Assembly: GCF_011769525.1 (NCBI RefSeq)
Contig: NZ_CP050440.1
Coordinates: 6,139,501-6,203,500, forward strand
Length of the DNA: 64,000 bases
Source: Tolypothrix sp. PCC 7910
Lineage (GTDB): Bacteria; Cyanobacteriota; Cyanobacteriia; Cyanobacteriales; Nostocaceae
Direction: 5' to 3'
Each line of letters starts with the position of its first letter. The first letter of the stretch is position 1. The position numbers were made by a program, and so were the translations under genes. Positions 1 through 8,346 of the stretch are shown here, piece after piece. The notes under the pieces were generated by a model that was not told the origin of the DNA, ran no database searches, and saw only the letters and a list, made by a program, of their open reading frames with translations.

Positions 1-605
1 GTAGTAGCATCAAAATTAATCCGTTGATTTTGCTCTAAAAACCGCGCTACCCCATTCAGCTGATTAAACCCAACATTCACCCTCGGTTTATTGGCTGGGG
101 TATAGGGAGACAATACCAAACCGCCATTTTGCAAGCGAATTGTCTCCAGTTCAGTTTTAATAAAACCCTTATTTTCTTGAGTAGCATTATTAATTCTCGT
201 CGAAACCCAACGCCCTTGCTGATCCTGTTCAATATAAACAGCAGGCTGAATTAAAGTCACATTGAGCTTTAAAGTCCGGTTAAAAACTAATAGCCAAGGA
301 TCAAAGCCCACATCTACCGCTTGTGCTACCAGTCTATCTGGATCTGTCGTAGTTGCAGGAATTGTTGTGTTACCAAAACGCAGGCTATTCGGTGAAAAGC
401 TTTGAACTGCACCTAAATTTACAGGTCTTCCCAGCAACTCTAAAAGATTGCTTTCTATTAGCGGTACTAATTTTTGATGAATAAAGTTATTAGCCCACCA
501 AATACCCCCAATAATCCCTGCGAGTAAAACTACTCCCAAAGCTATGCTGCTACGACTTAGTAACAGCAACCACAAACGCCGATTAGAATTAGGAGAGCGT
601 GTCAT
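1..605 (-). CDS. TamB-like translocation/assembly protein, N-terminal part (runs off left edge)
   Basis: An open frame enters from the left edge and starts at the ATG at 603-605, giving about 201 residues. The N-terminus is MTRSPNSNRRLWLL followed by one hydrophobic segment (about residues 12-36) that would anchor it in the inner membrane. The next stretch has the LLGRPVNLG pattern and a VDVGFDPWLL segment, typical of the AsmA/TamB (DUF490) beginning of very large cyanobacterial proteins. The family is thought to bridge the periplasm and help move lipids or outer-membrane proteins. Only the first part is visible, so total length and C-terminal DUF490 domain cannot be checked. The family call rests on recognised N-terminal pattern. 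Confidence 0.7.
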   Translation of the reverse strand, partial: MTRSPNSNRRLWLLLLSRSSIALGVVLLAGIIGGIWWANNFIHQKLVPLIESNLLELLGRPVNLGAVQSFSPNSLRFGNTTIPATTTDPDRLVAQAVDVGFDPWLLVFNRTLKLNVTLIQPAVYIEQDQQGRWVSTRINNATQENKGFIKTELETIRLQNGGLVLSPYTPANKPRVNVGFNQLNGVARFLEQNQRINFDAT

Positions 606-1114
606 CTCTCATCCTCTGATCCTTTGTAGGCTTGGTCAATAAATCAACCATCCTACGGTTTTTTCAGTATTAGCTACTTGGCATTGCTGAGTAAGCAGAT
701 GAATTGTATTTCCTGCAAAGGTAAAAATAATTTACCTTTGGCTTGAGTAAATCATCTCAATTCTTACTCAAATTTAGAAATGCCGTTACTTTTAAGTATT
801 TTCCCACGTCGTGAACACAGGTGATTGTAGAAACACAATATATTGTGCTTTCCAAGCTGTGTTGTACTTAGGTAGAAAGAGCTATAAATTACTGCTTTAT
901 TTAGACTGCCTTAAAATACTAATTCTAAAATCATCTCTGCGATAGATTGTAATGCCAGCAGAGGAGGGATTTTGCATTTTATCCTTGGTTGCTAGTTGTA
1001 ATTGGTAATTACTTTAACTAGCATTTTTACTTAGTTTGTATAGTATAATTTAATTCGCCAACAATCCAAATTATGAAAGCATCATACAAATTGGTGAAAA
1101 ATGCGATAAATGGG

Positions 1115-1171
1115 TAGGGACGGCATTGCCTTGCCCCTAGAGTCTGTCGCGTTCTTTTTTCAAAATGGTAT
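1115..1171. repeat. Repeat family A, right-half copy
   Basis: The stretch with TTGCCTTGCCCCTA, then a CTGTCGC-TTCTT segment, ending in ATGGTAT, matches the right half of the complete-looking element at 43991-44086. It is probably a decayed miniature palindromic element; no transposase gene is nearby. Confidence 0.55.
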
Positions 1172-1172
1172 T

Positions 1173-1273
1173 ATGGCGGTTCCTATATTGCTGTACCTCA
1201 CCAATATAGGAACCGCTGATAGAAGAGGATAAACGCCGATAAATTTGTACTTCACTAGGCTAGGAAACGCTAT
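1173..1273 (+). repeat. Repeat family B, copy 1
   Basis: Begins with a hairpin in which GCGGTTCCTATATT pairs with AATATAGGAACCGC around a CTGTACCTCACC loop. It continues through AGAAGAGGATAAA, ACGCCGATAAATTT and CTAGGAAACGCTATA. The same blocks occur in reverse orientation at 16325-16440, so this is a dispersed non-coding element. Confidence 0.6.
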
Positions 1274-1286
1274 ATCGATTTCTCCT

Positions 1287-2387
1287 TTATGCGGAAATCG
1301 GCATTTCAATATTTACAGCTACCGCCTGTAAATCTTTAGCCTTATCCTCTGGTAAAGCATCATTAGCAAACATACCCGCTGCGAGTTCAGTTCCAGCTAA
1401 ATACTTTAGCCTGTCGCTGGTGCGATAGGGTGGATAAAATTGAGCGTGTAAATGTGCTTCTGGATGGGCTTTGCCATCAGTGGGCGCTTGGAACCAAGCC
1501 ATGAGGTAAGGAAATGGACGATTCCACAAACCATCATATTTGAGAGTGACGGTTTTTAATGCCCTAGCCAGTCCCTGACGTTGCTTTGCACTCAAATCAT
1601 AAAAGGTGGGTACTGGTTGTTTGGGTGCAAGCCAAACTTCGTAGGGGTAACGCGCACATACAGGGACAAACGCGATCGCTTCTTCATCTTGATAAATAAT
1701 GCGCTGGTTGTCGGCCATCTCTTTTTCAATTAAATCCGCTAGTAAACCCCGTTGATGTTCTTGATAAAATTGCCGCTGCATCTCCAACATTCTCGCTGGA
1801 ACTGGCGGGACAAAAGGATAGGCATAAATTTGCCCGTGGGGATGGTGTAAAGTTACCCCTACTTCTACACCTTTATTTTCAAAGGGTAGCACGTACTGAA
1901 TTTGTGGATTTGCGCCGATTTCGTGAGTGCGATCGCCCCAAACTTGCAACAGCAACTCTAGATGCGACAATTCCAAAGCACTGAGGGAAGTATTGGGATT
2001 TTGCGTAAAAACCACTACCTCACACGCCCCATTCGCAGGTAAGGTTTCCACAATGCTAGCTGGGGGATTATTTGCTGTCACTGCCATTGAGGGAAAGCGG
2101 TTATCGAACACAGCAATGTCATATTTCCCTTGGGGTAGTTCTGTGGGAAACTCCCGATTGCTGGTGGGTGCGAGGGGGTTATATTCTGGGGGCGGCATAA
2201 AAGTCCGCCCTTGACGGTGACTAGCGTAAGCTACCCATTCTCCCCGCAAGGGGTGCCAGCGTAGGTGGGGATTTGCTTGCACTGGCTCATTACTGGGACT
2301 AGTAGCTGTAATATCTTGAGAAATCGGATATCTACTATATAAAGTCAGTTGACGACCATCTGGCTTTAACAACTTGTGGGAGTACAT
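1287..2387 (-). CDS. galT: Galactose-1-phosphate uridylyltransferase
   Basis: Leloir-pathway enzyme that swaps UMP between UDP-glucose and galactose-1-phosphate in the cytoplasm. The 366-residue product is slightly longer than the roughly 350 of the E. coli enzyme. It carries the active-site block HHPHGQIYAYPF, in which His184 of the H-P-H-G-Q motif (residues 182-186) is the expected nucleophile that becomes uridylylated. The N-terminal HLRWHPLRGEWVAYASHR segment and the C-terminal HLHAQFYPP block are also family features. Its ATG lies inside the end of the upstream glycosidase gene (22-base overlap), so the two are probably co-transcribed and translationally coupled. A galE is present at 29 kb; no galK was seen. 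Confidence 0.93.
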   Translation of the reverse strand: MYSHKLLKPDGRQLTLYSRYPISQDITATSPSNEPVQANPHLRWHPLRGEWVAYASHRQGRTFMPPPEYNPLAPTSNREFPTELPQGKYDIAVFDNRFPSMAVTANNPPASIVETLPANGACEVVVFTQNPNTSLSALELSHLELLLQVWGDRTHEIGANPQIQYVLPFENKGVEVGVTLHHPHGQIYAYPFVPPVPARMLEMQRQFYQEHQRGLLADLIEKEMADNQRIIYQDEEAIAFVPVCARYPYEVWLAPKQPVPTFYDLSAKQRQGLARALKTVTLKYDGLWNRPFPYLMAWFQAPTDGKAHPEAHLHAQFYPPYRTSDRLKYLAGTELAAGMFANDALPEDKAKDLQAVAVNIEMPISA

Positions 2388-4255
2388 AATCCTCCAGAAA
2401 GGGTAGCAGCGCGTATCGTCTCCAGTGGAATCTTCGGTGTGCGATCGGCATACAACAACCCGTTAGCTTCTTGGAAGGTATCGGTTAATTGTGTATAGCA
2501 GAAACCGCTGAACATATCGATGTTATTCACACTTTCCAGCAAAGCAGTGTATTTAATTTCTAATTCCGAGATATTCCAGCAGCGCTCGTATCCCCAGGCT
2601 TTGTTAGCATCAGGCTGATCTTCTGGCGCATAGGCAATTCCGCCAAACTCGGTTAGCATGACTGGCTGTCCTTGGTGGGGATAATTGTCCAGCGTGAGAA
2701 TACGTCCGCCGGGACGCTGACGATTGAATACATCTGATAACTTTACTTCTGGGCCATAACGGTTAGCCAAATGCTGGGGATTGGTATCGTAGTCGTGGAT
2801 GGCGAGAATGTCAGTATCTGTACTTTCCCAACCATCATTACCAATCACCGGGCGAGTCGGATCGAGAGTCTTGGTTAAGTGATACATGGCCAAAACATAG
2901 TTCCGGTGAGCCTGTGTCTCAACCAGATTTGGCACCCCCCAAGACTCATTAAATGGTACCCAAGCAACAATACAGGGGTGATTGGCATCCCGCTTGATGA
3001 CTTCCATCCACTCATGGGTCATGCGTGCCACTGCTTTGGGAGAGAAGCGATAAGCGCTAGGCATCTCCTCCCATACTAACAACCCCAATACATCTGCCCA
3101 ATATAAAAAGCGGGGGTCTTCAATTTTTTGGTGCTTGCGGACTCCATTGAAACCCATTGCTTTTGCGAGTTCTACATCTCGCCGCAACGCTAAATCATCG
3201 GGCGCAGTCATCAAGCTTTCAGTCCAGTAGCCTTGGTCAAGAACCAAACGCAAATAGTAGGGACGACCGTTAAGCATAAAGCGATCGCGCTGGATGCTCA
3301 CAGTCCGCATTGCTGTGTAAGATATTACTTTATCTACTAATTGCCCGTTATCCCATAACTCAATCTCAGCATTGATGAGCGTGGGTTTTTCTGGACTCCA
3401 CAACAATTCATTACGGTAATCATCAATACCAGGGTCAGAAAGAGAAATCCGCCGATTCACCTCGCCATTAAATACTTCATAAGTATCATTAGCCAGCACG
3501 CGATCGCCCACAGTTAACTTCATCTTCATTTGAATACCTGAAGCTGGCGCATTACCTGCAAGGGCAGCATAACAACCAATTTCCCAGCGTTCAAAGTCGG
3601 GAGTCCAACGGATATGATCTATATAAGTCACCCCGACACGTTCTATCCACACTGTCTGCCAAATTCCACTGGTACGTGGATACCAAATACTGTGGGGTTC
3701 TAGCTGCCAATCTTGCTTACCACGGGGCTTGGCCAGGTCTTGCGGATCGTCCTGCGCCCAAACAGTCACCTTGGTTGTACCGCTATTATTTAAGGCAGAA
3801 GTAATATCCATTGTGAAATTGGTGTGTCCGCCTTCATGCTCACCAATATATTGATCGTTCACCCAAACACGAGCCAGATAATCTACAGCCCCAAAGTGTA
3901 ACAATAACCTACCGTCACCTGGGGGAGTGGCAAATTCTTTTTCATACCAACAATTGGGATGAAATCCCGTGTCAGCAATACCACTTTTGATAGATTCGGG
4001 AGCATAAGGTACTTGGATATCATGTGTCCAATGGCTCAGCTCACTAGGGCGAGTGCATTTGCCTTGGTCATCAAAGGCGAACTTCCAGACACCGTTGAGA
4101 CTTTGCCAAGGCGATCGCGTAGAATCTTTGCCAGAAATTCGTCGCAATTGTGGACGTGGGTAAGCCGTATCAATTAACTCTAAAGTTGTTTTTTTATCGG
4201 CATGAGATTTTAAATCCACCAAGTTATTAGCCAACTCCAACAAATTAGTTTCCAT
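2366..4255 (-). CDS. Glycoside hydrolase family 2 protein (beta-galactosidase/beta-glucuronidase type)
   Basis: A 629-residue enzyme with the GH2 layout: N-terminal sugar-binding jelly roll (about 30-205), immunoglobulin-like domain (about 210-320) and a TIM barrel (about 325-610). The expected acid/base is Glu437 in WVPFNESWG and the nucleophile Glu536 in VMLTEFGGI. No signal peptide is evident, so it should act in the cytoplasm. At about 630 residues it is nearer to short GH2 enzymes than to LacZ. Overlap with galT points to release of galactose from a beta-galactoside feeding straight into the Leloir pathway. Exact substrate (galactoside, glucuronide, mannoside) cannot be decided from sequence alone. 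Confidence 0.88.
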   Translation of the reverse strand: METNLLELANNLVDLKSHADKKTTLELIDTAYPRPQLRRISGKDSTRSPWQSLNGVWKFAFDDQGKCTRPSELSHWTHDIQVPYAPESIKSGIADTGFHPNCWYEKEFATPPGDGRLLLHFGAVDYLARVWVNDQYIGEHEGGHTNFTMDITSALNNSGTTKVTVWAQDDPQDLAKPRGKQDWQLEPHSIWYPRTSGIWQTVWIERVGVTYIDHIRWTPDFERWEIGCYAALAGNAPASGIQMKMKLTVGDRVLANDTYEVFNGEVNRRISLSDPGIDDYRNELLWSPEKPTLINAEIELWDNGQLVDKVISYTAMRTVSIQRDRFMLNGRPYYLRLVLDQGYWTESLMTAPDDLALRRDVELAKAMGFNGVRKHQKIEDPRFLYWADVLGLLVWEEMPSAYRFSPKAVARMTHEWMEVIKRDANHPCIVAWVPFNESWGVPNLVETQAHRNYVLAMYHLTKTLDPTRPVIGNDGWESTDTDILAIHDYDTNPQHLANRYGPEVKLSDVFNRQRPGGRILTLDNYPHQGQPVMLTEFGGIAYAPEDQPDANKAWGYERCWNISELEIKYTALLESVNNIDMFSGFCYTQLTDTFQEANGLLYADRTPKIPLETIRAATLSGGLCTPTSC

Positions 4256-4360
4256 ATATTCCTAAATTCGCTATAGAAATTTATTTTGAAAAACTTGTCT
4301 CTTGTTGAATATTCCAAGAGTCAAAACTGTATAAATACCTAACATTTTGCGCTAACTATC

Positions 4361-4407
4361 AACCAAGCTCTACATTTGTAGGAGATTTCTAAATGTAGAG
4401 CTTGGTT
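4361..4407. repeat. Perfect 17-bp inverted repeat (hairpin)
   Basis: AACCAAGCTCTACATTT (4361-4377) is exactly complementary to 4391-4407 across a 13-base loop. It lies about 105 bases upstream of the GH2 start codon. No T-tract follows on either strand, so it is not a classic terminator. It could be a palindromic intergenic element or a leader structure. Confidence 0.7.
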
Positions 4408-4995
4408 ATTAGCAAATAGCTAATTGACCCCTATATTGCTTAGGGGCATTCAGTTTATTACTACCTTCTGACTCGTGACATTATGGCACAATTGAGACAA
4501 AACTTTAAAATAAATTTTTACAGCCAACTCGTAAAAAAATCACCCTATATCAATTATTTTAATAGTTAATTTATAGAGCTAATCCAACTTAAATTCTGGC
4601 TAATATTAGCTGCCCCGGATTTTAAAGCAGTAATAAACAATAAAATACCTGGACAGAGTTTTTTAATGCTCAAAATGCTAGAAAATGCTAAATATTCAAG
4701 ATTTAATTAAATTTCTATCTGCAAACCTATAGCGTCGCTGATAAATTAATTAAATGATTGATGAGATATCATTGATAAAGCCAAAAATCTAATCTGATGA
4801 AAGCGCCAGCAAACTAACGCATAAATGCATAAGCTTGGGAAAAGATTATAAATTTACCTAATTCAGCAAAATTCTATCTTTATACAGCTTTTTATGTAGA
4901 TTAGGTACAACAACTAATCATCTAACTCTTATGATGCAGGTATTTTGCCGGGTACAAATAAAATCCCTCATCTATGGCTTGAGCGAGAATTAGAG

Positions 4996-5026
4996 CCCCG
5001 ACTTTTTTAAAAAATCGGGGGGCTGG
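4996..5026. terminator. Hairpin with poly-T, terminator-like or dispersed palindrome
   Basis: CCCCGACTTTTTT pairs with AAAAAATCGGGG around a very short loop. A related CCCCGACTTTTT/AAAAAGTCGGGG hairpin sits at 53084-53113. It lies about 90 bases past the stop of the minus-strand DUF2171 gene and may end its transcript, but the recurrence also fits a mobile palindrome. Confidence 0.5.
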
Positions 5027-5115
5027 GCAGCAACTTTGCTTAAGTAAGTGCCATTCCACCCTATAAATACTGGAATTTTTTTATAAATTACATCGAACTC
5101 AAGCACTAAGGTAGC

Positions 5116-5385
5116 TTACGCGCCAGTTGGCTGCTCGTTCAGCAATTCTGCTCCTACTTCGTCCACTGTTTTTTTGAGGTAAACAGCGCGTTCATCTATT
5201 GCTCTCACCCAATCAACGGGGAACCAGTGATGTTGCCCATCGGGAGCATTATTCTTTGTCAGCTTGACATATTTATTTCCTTCCACAGAATCAATATTGC
5301 CAATATGCGTGTCAGATGCTCCTGATAAACCGCCTGGGCCTTCTGCATAGACGGGTAAATGTTCTTTAAGCTGTGATACGTCCAT
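5116..5385 (-). CDS. DUF2171 family protein
   Basis: An 89-residue product when started at the ATG at 5383-5385 (MDVSQLKEHLPV), the usual start of the family; an upstream in-frame TTG would add 13 unlikely residues. The order is a short N-terminal helix, a beta-rich core with HIGNIDSVEGNKYVKLTK and the HHWFPVDWV segment, then a helical tail. DUF2171 proteins are small, PRC-barrel-like and of unknown function, often linked with stress responses in other bacteria. No signal peptide or membrane segment. The gene stands alone on the minus strand. Confidence 0.75.
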   Translation of the reverse strand: MDVSQLKEHLPVYAEGPGGLSGASDTHIGNIDSVEGNKYVKLTKNNAPDGQHHWFPVDWVRAIDERAVYLKKTVDEVGAELLNEQPTGA

Positions 5386-5752
5386 TTTGTACCTCGTAAT
5401 TAAGTTTGTAAAAAATCTGACCACGCTCCTGCTGATTCGTTTTATCTATGAGCAGGTAGGGTTTTAGACAACTTCACTAACTACGATAGTTACATTCATA
5501 AAGACGTGCTTCGTTCTCCAGACAGATGGTATTGTACTGGTATCAGTACTTCAAATGGTATACAGATGAGCTTTGTTCGTAGGGAAAATTATTCTCTACG
5601 GATGTACTTTGTTTACCTAAAAATGCTTTATTTCTAAAATTCAAGATAATTAAGTTCAATCAAAAATTAGAAACAATACCCTGTACAATTCTTAGTTAGA
5701 TTTAATAAATCGATGCGACATAAAAGACAACCAGTTTAACTTTACTGCTGAG
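5386..5752. other. Intergenic region between divergent small genes
   Basis: No gene seen. The region separates two divergently transcribed genes and should hold both promoters. A short palindrome, GTACTG-GTAT-CAGTAC, lies at 5534-5549; nothing assigns it a regulator. Confidence 0.5.
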
Positions 5753-5983
5753 ATGCTTCATAGGTATCAGGGTATGATTTCTCTAGATTATGATTCCATT
5801 CATCATGTAGATGAATTGCTGAGACAAATCAGGATTAAAGAAAGTCAATTAAAAATCGCACAAGAATCTAATATGGTCTACACAGCTCAAGCATTAGAAA
5901 AGCAAATATTAAAATTACAACAAAATTTATCAGAATCGCGAGACCCTGAAATTCATGCGTTGATGAGTTTGTTAGATGATTAA
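5753..5983 (+). CDS. Small conserved-type hypothetical protein with coiled coil
   Basis: A 76-residue open frame beginning ATG at 5753, with a second in-frame ATG at 5774 that is equally possible. Residues 18-62 are rich in Glu, Lys, Gln and Leu with heptad-like spacing (LLRQIRIKESQLKIAQ, then ALEKQILKLQQNL), so a helical coiled coil is likely. No membrane segment or known catalytic motif. I do not recognise a family. It stands alone, convergent with the GST gene downstream. Confidence 0.6.
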   Translation: MLHRYQGMISLDYDSIHHVDELLRQIRIKESQLKIAQESNMVYTAQALEKQILKLQQNLSESRDPEIHALMSLLDD

Positions 5984-6030
5984 AAATTCTGGTTGAGCAA
6001 ATTGAACCAAATCAAAACTCATCCCAAAAA

Positions 6031-6711
6031 TTACGCTGACTTCAGAAGTTCGTAAGTACCGCCACGTTCGAGGGCGCGCTGATAAGCTGGGCGTGCGTGA
6101 ATCCGATCTAGAAATCCCATAAGATTGGGGCGGCTGGCATTTAGCCGTCCTAGCGCATTAGCCGCCTCTAGAGGAAAGCTCACTTGGATATCTGCGGCAG
6201 TGAATTCATCCCCAGCAAACCACGTGCTTTTTTGCAGTTCCTCTTCTAGATAATCTAGGTGCTGCGTGATCTGCGGCCCCAAAAACGAACTCTTAACGTT
6301 TTTTGCGATCGCTCTGGCTATGGGGCGCGCAAAAAAGGGCATTGGCTCATGCTCGATGCGATCGAAAATCAGCTGAAAAACCAGCAACGGCATCGCTGAA
6401 CCTTCTGCATAATGCAACCAATAGGTATAGCGTACTCGTTCTGGCGTATCCGACGGTGGAATCAGCCTGCCGTTACCATAATGTCCCACTAAATACTCAA
6501 TAATGGCACCAGATTCCGCTAGGGTAAGCGCACCGTCGGTAATCACTGGCGACTTACCAAGTGGATGCACTTGGCGTAGGGAAGCTGGAGCCAGCATAGT
6601 TTTTGGATCGCGTTCGTAGCGCTTGATTTCGTACTCTATGGCGAGTTCCTCTAACAACCAGAGTATACGCTGAGAACGCGAGTTATTTAAGTGGTGGACA
6701 GTAAGCATCAA
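6031..6711 (-). CDS. Glutathione S-transferase family protein
   Basis: A cytosolic 226-residue protein with the two-domain GST fold. The thioredoxin-like N-terminal domain (about 1-82) has NNSRSQRILWLLEEL, where a Ser or Asn would activate glutathione, and the LGKSPVITDGALTLAESGAII block with the conserved cis-Pro and the Glu-Ser pair that binds the glutathione gamma-glutamyl group. The all-helical C-terminal domain (about 90-220) contains WFAGDEFTAADIQVSFPL, the N-capping and hydrophobic-staple motif. Two adjacent ATGs are possible starts. The substrate is unknown; it may serve detoxification or thiol repair. Confidence 0.85.
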   Translation of the reverse strand: MMLTVHHLNNSRSQRILWLLEELAIEYEIKRYERDPKTMLAPASLRQVHPLGKSPVITDGALTLAESGAIIEYLVGHYGNGRLIPPSDTPERVRYTYWLHYAEGSAMPLLVFQLIFDRIEHEPMPFFARPIARAIAKNVKSSFLGPQITQHLDYLEEELQKSTWFAGDEFTAADIQVSFPLEAANALGRLNASRPNLMGFLDRIHARPAYQRALERGGTYELLKSA

Positions 6712-6750
6712 ATTATTCTCTGAGCAGTACAGTATGACACTAATAGCAAT

Positions 6751-6816
6751 TCAAATAATGTTTGCGACACATCTATATATTCTAGAGGGCGAACAATGAT
6801 TGTGCCTTTGCGATTA
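6751..6816. repeat. Repeat family A, left-half copy
   Basis: TCAAATAATGTTTGCG followed by ACA-ATCTATAT and AGAGGGC matches the left half of the element at 43991-44086 and is degenerate to the right. It sits between the GST and DUF2214 genes, in the region where the GST promoter should lie. Confidence 0.5.
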
Positions 6817-6869
6817 TCTGTGCTGAAAGTTGTACAATCCTGTATGCTTACCCTAAATTTGGATGTTGT

Positions 6870-7340
6870 TTAATTAGAAATACTAGAGAACACCCCAATT
6901 CCTCTTGCCATGACAGCCGCGAGCAAAGGAATTAAAGTGAACCCAAATAACTCTCCCTTAATCATCCAAGAAATTCGCTGTACCTTTGCGAATTCCAAAC
7001 TCGGTGTTTTGCCATTGCGTAAATCTTTAATCCAAGACAAAAAAGAAAAGGTGGGATATAAAGACAGCAAACTTACCAAGATAAAAATGCTCACCTTCAT
7101 ATAGAAAACCGAATTGCTGAGATAGTAATCTGTTCCTTTGCCAAAGTAAACGACTCGCAGAATCCCTGTAATCAGAATCATTGTGGCAGATAAGCCATAA
7201 ACCGCATCAGCCATCACAACTTTCCAGGCTGACTCTAGGCTAAGATCCTTCTTCAAAAATTGGCTTTCTACAATCAAAGCGCCAAAAGCCAGCATGAACC
7301 CTAAGTAATGCAAATAAGCCGTAATAGCACTTCCCCACAT
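6870..7340 (-). CDS. DUF2214 family membrane protein
   Basis: A 156-residue protein with four hydrophobic segments, at about residues 5-25, 45-65, 80-103 and 128-147. It begins MWGSAITAYLHYLGFMLAFGALIVESQFLK and contains the GLSATMILITGILRVVYFGKG segment characteristic of the DUF2214 group, a small family of predicted inner-membrane proteins without known function. It lies divergent from arsR, about 280 bases away; nothing links it to arsenic metabolism other than position. Confidence 0.75.
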   Translation of the reverse strand: MWGSAITAYLHYLGFMLAFGALIVESQFLKKDLSLESAWKVVMADAVYGLSATMILITGILRVVYFGKGTDYYLSNSVFYMKVSIFILVSLLSLYPTFSFLSWIKDLRNGKTPSLEFAKVQRISWMIKGELFGFTLIPLLAAVMARGIGVFSSISN

Positions 7341-7590
7341 CGATTTTTATCCGTTATCGCTCAATTTGAACTGCAATAGAACATAGCAAAGCTGCATGTT
7401 TGAATAGGTAATCAACGCCACGTCATTGCTTGAGGGTTGCTTCTAAAATGATTTTGCTACGTTATTTAATATAGCTAATTAACTATATAGCGGCTAAAAG
7501 TTAAAATAGAGAAAATTATCTTTGTGTGAGTAGCGATTCCCGTCGGGATAGCTCCGCTTCACGCACTGAAGCAATATTTTCTAGTTCACA

Positions 7591-7611
7591 ATAAAGGTAG
7601 ATTACCTTTAT
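7591..7611. promoter_or_regulatory. Perfect 9-bp palindrome before arsR, candidate operator
   Basis: ATAAAGGTA (7591-7599) and TACCTTTAT (7603-7611) form an exact inverted repeat with a 3-base spacer, ending 13 bases before the arsR ATG. Position and symmetry suit an autoregulatory site for a dimeric winged-helix repressor. Its sequence differs from the ATCAA-N6-TTGAT sites before acr3. Confidence 0.5.
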
Positions 7612-7624
7612 CGAACTCTAATTG

Positions 7625-7948
7625 ATGCCAACCTCCTCTGCTACCACTCCCCATTTAATTGTTGCCGGCTTTCATGCGCTTTCCGACCCCTTAAGGATTA
7701 GCGTGTTGGAATTGCTGCGACAGCGAGAACTATGTGTATGTGATTTATGCGATGCTTTAGAGGTAAGTCAATCAAAGCTTTCCTTTCACCTCAAAACCTT
7801 AAAAGAAGCTGGCTTAGTTAACTCACGTCAAGAAGGACGCTGGATTTATTACAGCCTGAATTTGCCACAATTTAATGTCTTAAACGAGTATCTGGCAGAT
7901 TTCCAAAATCAGAATTTAATTGTGCCTACCCGTTCTTGCTGCGATTAG
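7625..7948 (+). CDS. arsR: ArsR/SmtB-family metalloregulator
   Basis: A winged-helix repressor of 107 residues expected to release DNA on binding arsenite. It carries the ArsR metal motif ELCVCDLCDAL at the start of the DNA-recognition helix region, the helix-turn-helix VSQSKLSFHLKTLKEAGLV and the wing SRQEGRWIYYSLN. An extra Cys pair ends the protein (SCCD), which may add thiolate ligands. ATG at 7625 is preferred over the TTG one codon earlier. It heads the arsenic locus, and the palindrome at 7591-7611 suggests autoregulation. The family is certain; arsenite as ligand is inferred from the neighbours. Confidence 0.88.
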   Translation: MPTSSATTPHLIVAGFHALSDPLRISVLELLRQRELCVCDLCDALEVSQSKLSFHLKTLKEAGLVNSRQEGRWIYYSLNLPQFNVLNEYLADFQNQNLIVPTRSCCD

Positions 7949-8050
7949 AAAAATGTATCAGTTTCCTGGTTTTTTGGGAGCTTCTTGGTAATTTATTGGC
8001 CTTTAGCTTTTCCCTGAACTACATATTGCTTTCATCAGCCTAGCTAATGC

Positions 8051-8066
8051 ATCAACTTTTTTTGAT
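8051..8066. promoter_or_regulatory. ArsR-type operator 1
   Basis: ATCAA-CTTTTT-TTGAT, a perfect inverted repeat with 6-base spacer. It matches, from memory, the ATCAA(N6)TTGAT sites described for the Synechocystis ArsR repressor upstream of its arsBHC operon. Confidence 0.65.
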
Positions 8067-8103
8067 GAATTTTTGTGTATAGTCCTCTACCTGTGATTGA
8101 CAT

Positions 8104-8119
8104 ATCAACTTTTTTTGAA
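8104..8119. promoter_or_regulatory. ArsR-type operator 2 (one mismatch)
   Basis: ATCAA-CTTTTT-TTGAA, 53 bases after operator 1 and with the same spacer sequence, but the last base of the right half-site is changed. The shared ATCAACTTTTTTTGA core suggests a duplicated site. Confidence 0.55.
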
Positions 8120-8288
8120 ATGATAGAGACATAGCCTCAATACCACCTGTATCGGTAATGCCAATGAACGCAGCAAAGCCTTAGCGATCGCGTTTGGGAT
8201 GCGCCTCACCTAATAATCAACTCAAACTCAGCATTTTCGGCTTCTTTCTCAAACATCCAGGTTTTATGGGAGTGCGATCGCCAAATCC

Positions 8289-8304
8289 ATCAATTTTTCT
8301 TGAT
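8289..8304. promoter_or_regulatory. ArsR-type operator 3
   Basis: ATCAA-TTTTTC-TTGAT, a perfect inverted repeat ending 42 bases before the acr3 ATG. This is the best placed of the three to block RNA polymerase at the acr3 promoter. Confidence 0.65.
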
Positions 8305-8346
8305 GTATACCAATTCTCTAAAATTCGCCAACTAATTCAAATTTCG

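Larger units (their letters stand above)
606..1286. other. Intergenic spacer between tamB-like gene and galT, with repeat debris
   Basis: No credible gene. The left 450 bases are AT-rich and would hold the promoter of the TamB-like gene. From about 1115 to 1273 the spacer carries two elements that recur elsewhere in the window: part of repeat family A (1115-1171, compare 43991-44086) and repeat family B (1173-1273, compare the inverted copy at 16325-16440). Confidence 0.6.
4256..5115. other. Long AT-rich spacer upstream of the GH2-galT pair
   Basis: No convincing gene in about 860 bases. It contains a strong 17-bp hairpin at 4361-4407 and a G/C-capped hairpin with a T-run at about 4996-5026, and otherwise AT-rich sequence presumably including the promoter of the GH2-galT pair. 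Confidence 0.6.
7949..8346. other. Regulatory spacer between arsR and acr3
   Basis: About 400 bases with no gene except an implausible in-frame N-terminal extension of acr3. Three copies of an ATCAA-N6-TTGA(T/A) motif lie here (8051, 8104, 8289), so this is the control region of acr3 and probably of the downstream ars genes. Confidence 0.7.

Noticed and set aside
8194-8346. In-frame N-terminal extension of acr3 beginning at a TTG codon
   Set aside because: It would run over ArsR-type operator 3 and adds 51 residues absent from ACR3 proteins; the ATG at 8347 is preferred.
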